A DNA stretch of 45,693 nucleotides, taken from the NCBI GenBank assembly GCA_020859755.1, contig JAJBVP010000122.1, positions 1 to 45,693 of the forward strand, written 5' to 3'. Shown in pieces: positions 40,156 to 45,693 of this stretch (positions are counted from its first letter, which is position 1; every line of letters begins with the position of its first letter). Made by a program: the position numbers and the translations under genes. The notes below the pieces were generated by a model. The model was not told the origin of the DNA and did not search any database. It worked only from the letters and a program-made list of their open reading frames with translations. This DNA is from Bacteroidales bacterium. Lineage in GTDB: Bacteria > Bacteroidota > Bacteroidia > Bacteroidales > Muribaculaceae.

Positions 40156-40965
40156 ATGAACTCGATATTTGGATTAAGCGTGGAGATTGAGATTCATCCC
40201 GCGACGAGGGAGAAGAAGGAGCGGATCGATCAGCTCAGGAAGGAGTATATTCGGCTGTTCACGCGGCGCGACCATCTGCTGAGCCACGAGCGCGACACGC
40301 TGTTTTGCCGCTACATGCTGTTGGTGGGTCAGCGCAAATACGAGAACTACAAGCTCTCGGTGGAGGTGAGAGCGTTGAAGATGAAACTGGAGTTGGCCCA
40401 GGCCGCCCTCAACCGTAACCAGCGGCCCAATCGCTCGCAGATCGAGGCTGAGGTTGACCAACGCCTCCAGAGCTACTACCGCGAGCTGGAGCGACAAGCC
40501 GAGGAAGTGAGGCGAGCCCAGGAGGCGGAAGCGATATCCGAATTCGCTGTGAGCGAGTTGCGCGACCTTTACCGCACGCTTGTGCGCCGGCTTCACCCCG
40601 ATCTGCATCCCGATCTCCCGGAATCGCTGCAAGACCTCTTCATAAAAGGGGTGGCAGCTTACCGCACCTACGACATCGCCACCTTGCGCGACATCATAAA
40701 GCGCATCGACATGGAATCGCCACTCGACGACATCAGCCGCAAAGATGAATCTCTCGACGACACCATCGCCCGTCTCGAAAAAGATGTGGAGCGTCTGAAA
40801 ACTGAAAACTGTAAACTGAAAACTACCTTCCCCTTCAACCTTGAGATGCAACTCCAAGACCCGGTATGGGTAAAAGGCGAGCAAGACCGTCTTAACGAGG
40901 AGCACCAACGCCTGGTAGAGCAAAAGCAAATCTACGCCGAACGCCTCTCCCTAATCTTCAATTAA
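40156..40965 (+). CDS. Coiled-coil protein with degenerate J-domain
   Basis: This 269-aa cytosolic protein has long helical, heptad-like stretches (about residues 15-130 and 190-269). Between them lies a segment resembling the J-domain of DnaJ co-chaperones: ELRDLYRTLVRRLHPDLHPDLPESLQDLFIKGVAAYRTYDIATLRDI, which contains HPD, the motif that stimulates Hsp70 ATPase. It may therefore recruit DnaK to a specific client. A 7-bp DNA repeat is embedded near residues 213-223, encoding LKTENCKLKTT. It heads a set with HIRAN-like and EVE-like genes. The whole-protein family is not recognised. Confidence 0.82.
   Translation: MNSIFGLSVEIEIHPATREKKERIDQLRKEYIRLFTRRDHLLSHERDTLFCRYMLLVGQRKYENYKLSVEVRALKMKLELAQAALNRNQRPNRSQIEAEVDQRLQSYYRELERQAEEVRRAQEAEAISEFAVSELRDLYRTLVRRLHPDLHPDLPESLQDLFIKGVAAYRTYDIATLRDIIKRIDMESPLDDISRKDESLDDTIARLEKDVERLKTENCKLKTTFPFNLEMQLQDPVWVKGEQDRLNEEHQRLVEQKQIYAERLSLIFN
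40795..40825. repeat. ACTGAAA heptamer repeat inside the J-domain gene
   Basis: Four 7-bp units (ACTGAAA, ACTGAAA, ACTGTAA, ACTGAAA) run in tandem within the coding frame. They match the repeats between mltG and lepA, showing that the same short repeat family has entered both coding and non-coding DNA. Confidence 0.65.
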
Positions 40966-40966
40966 G

Positions 40967-41053
40967 TTCACATTGCATATTTCACATTGCACAGCACGTG
41001 CATGCTCTTCAAAATTAAATATGAAATGCCAAATGTGAAATATGAAATGTGAA
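40967..41053. repeat. 22-bp inverted repeat between the J-domain and HIRAN-like genes
   Basis: Arms 40967-40988 and 41032-41053 are complementary at 21 of 22 positions and enclose 43 bases that include the palindrome GCACGTGC. It starts one base after the J-domain stop. It could attenuate transcription into the next two genes or set a processing site. Confidence 0.65.
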
Positions 41054-41084
41054 ATATGAAATACGAAATATGAAGTATGAAATT
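41031..41084. repeat. AAATRTG heptamer repeat supplying the HIRAN-like gene start
   Basis: Seven near-identical 7-bp units (AAATGTG, AAATATG, AAATGTG, AAATATG, AAATACG, AAATATG, AAGTATG) run in tandem. The ATG at 41070 lies in one unit, so the repeat contributes the likely start codon and first residues. Confidence 0.65.
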
Positions 41085-41474
41085 CTTCCCATAAGCCCGG
41101 CGATGCTGCAACTTATTGAGCAGCAAGCCACGTCGCCAATCTCGCAGCCATTGACCCGTGAGATTCTGCTGCTCGACCTGAAATTGGCCGGAACCCGCGC
41201 CACGCCCGAGATGGAGGCGTTGGTCAAGGAGATGGCTCCAGGTACTCAATTTCAACTTCTTCGCACTCCCGACGGCGACGAGTTGGCAATCTCGGTGATC
41301 TTCGGCTCCACCAAGGTGGGCATTATCCCCATGGAGCAAAACGCCGTGATAGCACGCCTGATGGACGCCGGAAAGATACTCACATGCCGCGTGGACAAGG
41401 CAAGCGTCGAGCACGACTTCATGTCGGGTCGCCCTTGGATACGCATCCTCGTTAAAATTTACTTAATCGACTAA
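41070..41474 (+). CDS. HIRAN-like domain protein
   Basis: This 134-aa protein may bind DNA. After a 60-residue helical front, residues about 60-115 (GTQFQLLRTPDGDELAISVIFGSTKVGIIPMEQNAVIARLMDAGKILTCRV) follow the HIRAN pattern: a Leu-X-Arg/Glu stretch, an alanine-isoleucine strand, a Gly-Ile-Pro turn like GYLP, then an Asn-X3-Ala-X-Leu-X-Asp-X-Gly helix. HIRAN domains recognise 3' ends of single-stranded DNA in repair helicases. The start is uncertain: ATG at 41070 is used, but 41103 (MLQLIEQQ) would avoid the repeat-encoded residues. The EVE-like gene follows after 11 bases. Confidence 0.75.
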   Translation: MKYEILPISPAMLQLIEQQATSPISQPLTREILLLDLKLAGTRATPEMEALVKEMAPGTQFQLLRTPDGDELAISVIFGSTKVGIIPMEQNAVIARLMDAGKILTCRVDKASVEHDFMSGRPWIRILVKIYLID

Positions 41475-41485
41475 CTTCAAAAGCT

Positions 41486-41995
41486 ATGAACACTATCATC
41501 TTTAAGTGGAATCCCTCTTTCTCCTCCTACTCAATGTTTCGTTGTCTCCAAGGCATCATCCAAGCCAACCTCGACGGCCAGATGTTTATGAACTGGAGCG
41601 CCTGGGAGTGGCAGCAGATGCGCCCCGGCGACCGCTGGTACATGGTTAAGGTAGGCTACGGGGCAACAGGCATAGTAGCCACCGGCGCGCTCATCAGCAA
41701 GCCCTTTAAGGGTGAGGACTGGAGTGGACGTGGCCGCGACATCCACTACGTAGACATGGAGGTGGAAATGTACCTCAACCCCGACGCGCTTCCTATCCTC
41801 ACCTCGGCCGTGTTGACCTCCCGCGTGCCTGAGTTTGACTGGGACCGCGGCCATTCGGGAGCCGTCCTCGCCCCCGAGGTAGCCGCCAAGGTCAACGCCC
41901 TCTGGGACGCTTTCGTCGACGAGCACCACGACCTACTCGCCGACAAAGCCGCCGACACCAGCGAGTACAACGACAAAATCTTCTGGATCCACTAA
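41486..41995 (+). CDS. EVE/PUA-like domain protein
   Basis: This 169-aa cytosolic protein has the opening pattern NTIIFKWNPSFSSYSMFRC, then MRPGDRWYMVKVGYGATGIVATGALISKPFKGEDWSGRGRDIHYVDMEVEMYLNPDALPIL. This resembles the EVE/YTH/PUA-like fold, in which the small barrel binds modified bases in RNA or DNA; the G-DRWYMVKVG and GIVATGALISKPF strands are typical. EVE domains are often joined to defence systems that read modified nucleic acids. The assignment is by pattern only and needs a profile search. It is the last gene of the J-domain/HIRAN-like set. Confidence 0.72.
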   Translation: MNTIIFKWNPSFSSYSMFRCLQGIIQANLDGQMFMNWSAWEWQQMRPGDRWYMVKVGYGATGIVATGALISKPFKGEDWSGRGRDIHYVDMEVEMYLNPDALPILTSAVLTSRVPEFDWDRGHSGAVLAPEVAAKVNALWDAFVDEHHDLLADKAADTSEYNDKIFWIH

Positions 41996-42191
41996 CTCCC
42001 CCCCTAAACAAATCTTTTACCTTCCCGACATAGTATCAATATCCAGATATTTATATGTGAGCATAAAAGTAGGAATAATATCGTTTTAATGCGGAAAGTA
42101 TCCGATGTTTCACTTTTCAATTAATTTGTGGTTCACGGCTGAATTGGCGTAAAAATTGACCAAAAATGTCGCCGATAATGCGAAAAAATTG

Positions 42192-42199
42192 TATCTTTG
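42192..42199 (+). promoter_or_regulatory. Promoter of the dCMP deaminase operon
   Basis: TATCTTTG followed by CGGCG is a perfect -7 box 37 bases before the ATG at 42237. The rest of the 41996-42236 gap is AT-rich, with no gene or clear terminator seen. Confidence 0.6.
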
Positions 42200-42236
42200 C
42201 GGCGATTTTAGTTAGCTGTATTAGTTAGTCATTACA

Positions 42237-42668
42237 ATGGATCAATCCATAAAGCAAGAATTGCTCGACAAGCGCTATCTACGCATGGCGAGAATTTGGG
42301 CTGAGAATTCGTATTGCCAGCGCCGTCAGGTGGGAGCGATAATCGTAAAAAACGGCATGATCATCTCTGACGGGTTCAACGGCACGCCCTCGGGATTTGA
42401 GAATGTATGCGAGGACGATGAGGGGCACACCAAGCCATACGTGCTTCACGCCGAGGCCAACGCCATCACCAAGGTGGCGCGAAGCAACAATTCATCCCAC
42501 GACGCCACGCTCTACGTCACGGCCTCGCCCTGCCTGGAGTGCGCTAAGTTGATTATCCAATCAGGTATCAAGCGAGTGGTGTTCAACGACTTATATCGAT
42601 TGTGCGACGGTATCGACCTGCTTAAGCGGGCTGGTATCGAGTGCGTACACATCCCCGAATTAGATTAG
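42237..42668 (+). CDS. Deoxycytidylate (dCMP) deaminase
   Basis: This 143-aa zinc enzyme converts dCMP to dUMP for thymidylate synthesis. The zinc and catalytic signature is LHAEANAITKV (His and Glu) with TASPCLECAKLIIQSGIKRVVF supplying the two cysteines. MIISDGFNGTPSGFENVCEDD is the substrate-binding loop of the ComEB/dCMP deaminase family. Length is standard. The S41 protease gene starts 5 bases after its last base. Confidence 0.94.
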   Translation: MDQSIKQELLDKRYLRMARIWAENSYCQRRQVGAIIVKNGMIISDGFNGTPSGFENVCEDDEGHTKPYVLHAEANAITKVARSNNSSHDATLYVTASPCLECAKLIIQSGIKRVVFNDLYRLCDGIDLLKRAGIECVHIPELD

Positions 42669-42672
42669 CGAC

Positions 42673-44304
42673 ATGGCCAAGAAGATTAACGCCACGGTGT
42701 GGATCCCGTTGCTGGTAGCCATAGCCTTTGTGGGCGGTTGGCTCGCCGGCGATCAGCTTGCTGGCAGCCACGGGAATTCCCCCGCGGAGAAGAAGCTTAA
42801 CACCATCCTCTCTCTTATCAAAAGCGATTACGTGGACGATGTCGACCTCGACTCGCTTCTGGAATACACTCTCCCGGGGCTGCTGAGCACCCTCGACCCT
42901 CACTCGGCCTACATCTCGGCAGCCGACCTGCGAGCCGTGAACGAGGACATCGAGGGGTCGTTCTCGGGGGTAGGCATCTCCTTTATGGTCAACAACGACA
43001 CAATCACCGTGCTTGAGGTAATCTCGGGGGGCCCGGCCGAAAAGGTGGGCATCATGGCTGGCGACCGCATCGTCACCATCGATGACGACAACGTGGCTGG
43101 CGTGGGCATCTCGGCCGACCATGTAAAGGGGCTGCTGCGAGGGGAAACCGACACACGGGTAAAGGTGGGGATCAAGCGCACCAATTCCAAGCGGGTCCAC
43201 GACTACGAAATCACCCGCGCCCCCATCCCACAAGCCTCAATCGACGCCTCCTTCATGCTCAACGACTCGGTGGGCTATATCAAAATCGGAAAATTCTCCC
43301 GCACAACCTACGATGAGTTTTTGACGGCTCTCCACACCCTGTCGATGGAGGGAGCCACTGCATTCACCCTCGACTTGCGAGGCAATGGAGGCGGCGTGCG
43401 TGACGCGGCTATCCTGATGGCCAACGAGTTCCTCCCCGCGGGCCAAGTGATCATGGCCCAGAAAGGGCGCAACGGCAGGGACGACAACGTGTTTGTTTCC
43501 GATGGCCTTGGCTCGTTCACCGAGGAGAAAGTGACAGTGTTGCTTGACGAGTATTCGGCCTCAGCTTCCGAGATCCTTGCTGGGGCTATTCAAGATAATG
43601 ACCGCGGATTGATCCTTGGGCGCCGCTCCTTCGGCAAAGGCTTGATTCAGAATCAAATGGTGTTACCCGACAGTTCGGCCATCCGCCTTACTATCGCCCG
43701 TTATTACACCCCCTCGGGGCGTTGCATCCAGAAAGAGTATTCGCTGGGCAAAACCGCCGTCTACGAAAACGATATCTGGGAGCGTTACAGCCGTGGGGAG
43801 GCTTTCAGCGAGGATTCAATCAAGCAACGCACCGACCTGATTTTCACCACAGCCCACGGACGCACCGTATACGGCGGTGGTGGAATCATGCCCGATATCT
43901 TCGTCCCCAACGACACCTCGGGTATCACAGGCTATTATATTAATGTTGCTAACGCTGGGCTGCTGCAGCGATTCGCCTTTGAATACTGCGATCTCAACCG
44001 CGACCAGCTCGTCAAGGCCAAGACCACCGATGAATTGCTGAAATTGCTGCCCTCCGACAACACGTTGCTGCGTTCCTTCGTGGGCTATGCCACCCAAAAT
44101 GGCGTGCCGGCCCGCTGGTACTATATCAACATTTCGCAAGGGTTGATTGTTAATCAACTAAAGGCCATCATCGCCCGCGACATCATCGGGCTGAGCGCCT
44201 ATTATGAGATTACCAACCAGCGCGATCGCACAGTCACCCGCGCTCTTGAAGAGATAGCCCGTGGACATGCCGATTGGCCAATAGTCAACAGCAAAAAGGA
44301 ATAA
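42673..44304 (+). CDS. S41-family C-terminal processing protease
   Basis: This 543-aa serine protease has one N-terminal membrane anchor (TVWIPLLVAIAFVGGWLAGDQL), so it is likely periplasmic. A PDZ domain spans about residues 85-175 (FSGVGISFMVNNDTITVLEVISGGPAEKVGIMAGDRIVTIDDDNV). The catalytic S41 region has FTLDLRGNGGGVRDAAILMANEFLP, VLLDEYSASASEILAGAIQDNDRGLILGRRSFGKGLIQ with the serine in SASAS and the lysine in FGKG. A helical extension of about 140 residues follows. It trims C-termini of envelope proteins, judging by the Prc/CtpA family. It is cotranscribed with dCMP deaminase and 5-FTHF cyclo-ligase genes. Confidence 0.94.
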   Translation: MAKKINATVWIPLLVAIAFVGGWLAGDQLAGSHGNSPAEKKLNTILSLIKSDYVDDVDLDSLLEYTLPGLLSTLDPHSAYISAADLRAVNEDIEGSFSGVGISFMVNNDTITVLEVISGGPAEKVGIMAGDRIVTIDDDNVAGVGISADHVKGLLRGETDTRVKVGIKRTNSKRVHDYEITRAPIPQASIDASFMLNDSVGYIKIGKFSRTTYDEFLTALHTLSMEGATAFTLDLRGNGGGVRDAAILMANEFLPAGQVIMAQKGRNGRDDNVFVSDGLGSFTEEKVTVLLDEYSASASEILAGAIQDNDRGLILGRRSFGKGLIQNQMVLPDSSAIRLTIARYYTPSGRCIQKEYSLGKTAVYENDIWERYSRGEAFSEDSIKQRTDLIFTTAHGRTVYGGGGIMPDIFVPNDTSGITGYYINVANAGLLQRFAFEYCDLNRDQLVKAKTTDELLKLLPSDNTLLRSFVGYATQNGVPARWYYINISQGLIVNQLKAIIARDIIGLSAYYEITNQRDRTVTRALEEIARGHADWPIVNSKKE

Positions 44305-44308
44305 GAAG

Positions 44309-44860
44309 ATGCAAAAAGAAGATATTCGTCGCAAAATCAAAGCCCAAAAGACCTTGCTCACTGCCCGCGAGAAAGCCGAGGCAGCCGAGCGCGTGTTTAC
44401 CGTTCTGGAACACTCGGCGGCGTTCCTGGTGAGCGACAATATCCTATTGTACCATTCTCTCGACGACGAGCTGTCGACCCGCGAGTTCATTGACCGCTGG
44501 TCGTCGCGCAAACATTTCTATCTCCCCCGCGTAAACGGCGTGAACCTCGAGATCCTTCCCTACGACCGCACGCGCCTAAGCCTTGGCGCATTCCACATCG
44601 AGGAGCCTCAGGGTGACGATGTCACTCCCCTCGACGCCATTGAGATGATCGTAGTGCCGGCTGTGGCCTACGATCGCAAGGGCAACCGCCTGGGTCGTGG
44701 ACGAGGTTTTTACGACCGACTGCTATCCGAAACCCGCGCCACCAAGGTAGGCGTGGCCTACGACTTCCAGATTGTCGAGGAGATTCCCTCCGAGCCCCAC
44801 GATGCCCCTGTCGACTTCGTCATCACCGAAACCCGCGTCTTCAAGCGCCCCCGCCGCTAA
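44309..44860 (+). CDS. 5-formyltetrahydrofolate cyclo-ligase
   Basis: This 183-aa enzyme converts 5-formyl-THF to 5,10-methenyl-THF with ATP, returning stored folate to one-carbon metabolism. The start MQKEDIRRKIKAQKTLLTAREKAEAAERVF is typical. The late motif AYDRKGNRLGRGRGFYDRLL is the nucleotide-binding signature (G-x-R-L-G-x-G-x-G-x-Y-D-R pattern), here with Arg-Gly and Phe variants. VPAVAYDR and FVITETRVF are further family features. It lies 4 bases after the protease gene and fits the thymidylate/folate theme of dCMP deaminase. Confidence 0.94.
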   Translation: MQKEDIRRKIKAQKTLLTAREKAEAAERVFTVLEHSAAFLVSDNILLYHSLDDELSTREFIDRWSSRKHFYLPRVNGVNLEILPYDRTRLSLGAFHIEEPQGDDVTPLDAIEMIVVPAVAYDRKGNRLGRGRGFYDRLLSETRATKVGVAYDFQIVEEIPSEPHDAPVDFVITETRVFKRPRR

Positions 44861-44868
44861 GGCTTACA

Positions 44869-44913
44869 TTTCCACCTCCTCTCTTTCCTCCTCCCCCTTT
44901 CCTCCTTCCCTCC
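44869..44913 (+). repeat. Long polypyrimidine tract
   Basis: After one purine at 44874, bases 44875-44913 are 39 consecutive C or T on the plus strand, mostly as CTCC and CTTT units. It starts just after the cyclo-ligase stop. Such a tract can form triplex or act as a pausing or rho-binding site. Confidence 0.8.
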
Positions 44914-44921
44914 GTTAATGA

Positions 44922-44951
44922 TTTAATGATTTAAGCCCTTAAATCATTAAA
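44922..44951. terminator. Perfect 13-bp AT-rich hairpin
   Basis: TTTAATGATTTAA and TTAAATCATTAAA form a perfect stem around GCCC. It follows the pyrimidine tract and may, with it, end the cyclo-ligase operon. No T-run follows. Confidence 0.55.
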
Positions 44952-44955
44952 GGCA

Positions 44956-44990
44956 GAAACCAAAAGCCAAAAAACAAAAACCGAAAACCT
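44956..44990. repeat. AAAAACC-type heptamer repeat
   Basis: AAACC is followed by AAAAGCC, AAAAAAC, AAAAACC and GAAAACC with a 7-bp period, immediately before the TTG start of the last gene. It belongs to the same class of 7-bp repeats seen at 17271, 40795 and 41031. Confidence 0.55.
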
Positions 44991-44996
44991 TCACCC

Positions 44997-45662
44997 TTGA
45001 GCCTCCTTCATCCCACCACCCGCCTTGCCGATGTAATCATCGAGCAGCCCCAAGTGCTCCCCGTGCTCAACCGCTTTGGCATACGCCTGGGCGTGGGCCG
45101 CGACACAATATCTCAAATATGTGAAAATCACGGCATCGACACGCGATTTGTCCTCACCATACTTAATACCTACCTCAACGACGAGTACTTCCCCGAGCGT
45201 CACTTGCTGGAATTTGACATCGCCCAGATTGTCAAGTATTTGCGCCTCACGTTGGAATACTACTCCACCATCCAGGTACCCAATATCGAGCGCCATTTCT
45301 CATCGCTGGTAGCTCGCAGCGGATCCCATAACAACTTGGAGGTGTTCTCCAAGATGTGGGACTCGGTGAAGACCGACCTTCAGGCGTTTATCGACCACGA
45401 CCTTCGCCTATGGTACGACCACATCGACGCCCTGCTCGACAACCGTCCCATGCCAGCCGCCGGCAATGGATTCGAGGTAAAACTCAACGGTGACAGTGTC
45501 GAGGAACTTCTCTCCGACTTGATCAACATGCTCGTCACGGAGCTAAGAGGGGATTACAACGCCAATTTAGGCTACGCTACCATCGTGGCTCTCAAGGACT
45601 TGCTTGTCGATTTCCGCCAAAACCATCGTATACGCGAGTTTTCAGTACATGACAAAATTTGA
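44997..45662 (+). CDS. Hemerythrin/ScdA-like protein
   Basis: This 221-aa protein is likely cytosolic. The N-terminal 50 residues (TTRLADVIIEQPQVLPVLNRFGIRLGVGRDTISQICENHGID) resemble the ScdA/DUF542 segment of iron-cluster-repair proteins, although the cysteine normally present near GIR/GID is replaced. The remainder is helical, with scattered His and Glu (VPNIERHFSSLV, AFIDHDLRLWYDHIDALLDN) as in hemerythrin-like di-iron domains. The start is TTG at 44997: upstream the frame hits a stop at 44940 without an ATG, and no downstream ATG lies before the conserved N-terminal region. Function is unknown; a role in oxygen, nitric oxide or iron sensing is inference. Confidence 0.75.
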   Translation: MSLLHPTTRLADVIIEQPQVLPVLNRFGIRLGVGRDTISQICENHGIDTRFVLTILNTYLNDEYFPERHLLEFDIAQIVKYLRLTLEYYSTIQVPNIERHFSSLVARSGSHNNLEVFSKMWDSVKTDLQAFIDHDLRLWYDHIDALLDNRPMPAAGNGFEVKLNGDSVEELLSDLINMLVTELRGDYNANLGYATIVALKDLLVDFRQNHRIREFSVHDKI

Positions 45663-45693
45663 ATTCTTAAATTTAAATATCTGATTTACAGAT

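Noticed and set aside
41031-41084. CRISPR-like array
   Set aside because: Units are 7 bp in direct tandem, without spacers, and there are no cas genes in the window.

Overview
The window is a gene-dense stretch of a bacterial chromosome, almost certainly from the Bacteroidota and most likely the order Bacteroidales. I infer this from Bacteroidota-type promoters (a TAnnTTTG or TAnnTTCG -7 box ahead of many genes), weak or absent Shine-Dalgarno sequences, and lineage-typical genes: a fused MurF-alanine racemase, DUF4290, a GSCFA-domain protein, a PorE-like OmpA lipoprotein and a LytS/LytTR pair. G+C looks moderate (low to mid 50s by eye). I see no rRNA, tRNA, CRISPR array, insertion sequence, integrase or phage gene. 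Genus cannot be read from the sequence alone.

Layout. 1-2.9 kb: pyruvate phosphate dikinase (minus) with a terminator hairpin behind it. 3.0-11.9 kb: the most unusual block, a two-gene plus-strand operon. The first gene encodes a 1073-aa protein ending in an AlbA_2 (Schlafen-type) domain. The second encodes an 1834-aa protein with transglutaminase-like, DUF4011, SF1 helicase, Vsr-like nuclease and DUF3320 regions. It looks like an anti-phage or other nucleic-acid conflict system lodged between housekeeping genes. 11.9-17.2 kb (minus): RlmD plus a DEAD-box helicase, then MltG-RsmG-MBL hydrolase. 17.4-19.2 kb: LepA (plus). 19.3-21.7 kb (minus): a glycosyltransferase and NhaA. 21.8-28.0 kb (plus): TsaB, PorE-like lipoprotein, GSCFA protein and MurF-Alr, an envelope-oriented operon. 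28.0-31.2 kb (minus): a small OmpA protein with an acidic protein, and the FabG-DUF4290-RimM operon. 31.3-34.6 kb (plus): LysC, then LysA with a HAD phosphatase, giving two steps of the lysine/diaminopimelate pathway. 34.7-39.0 kb: three unrecognised exported proteins around a LytS/LytTR two-component system. 39.1-42.0 kb: a WYL regulator followed by a J-domain, HIRAN-like and EVE/PUA-like gene set. 42.2-44.9 kb: dCMP deaminase, S41 protease and 5-formyl-THF cyclo-ligase. 45.0-45.7 kb: a hemerythrin/ScdA-like protein.

The two best leads are the AlbA_2 plus DUF4011-helicase-nuclease operon (3103-11851) and the WYL locus (39090-41995). In the second, nearly identical 20-bp palindromes (17/20 positions) sit at the same place upstream of the WYL gene and of the next gene, suggesting that the regulator controls both itself and the three downstream genes. 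Other non-coding signals are a conserved extended promoter TAANTTCGCG[T/A] shared by four genes, scattered heptameric tandem repeats (one inside a coding sequence), a long pure-pyrimidine tract, and several hairpin-rich gaps. No gap exceeds about 300 bases. Domain calls come from recognising motifs by eye; no database search was run.
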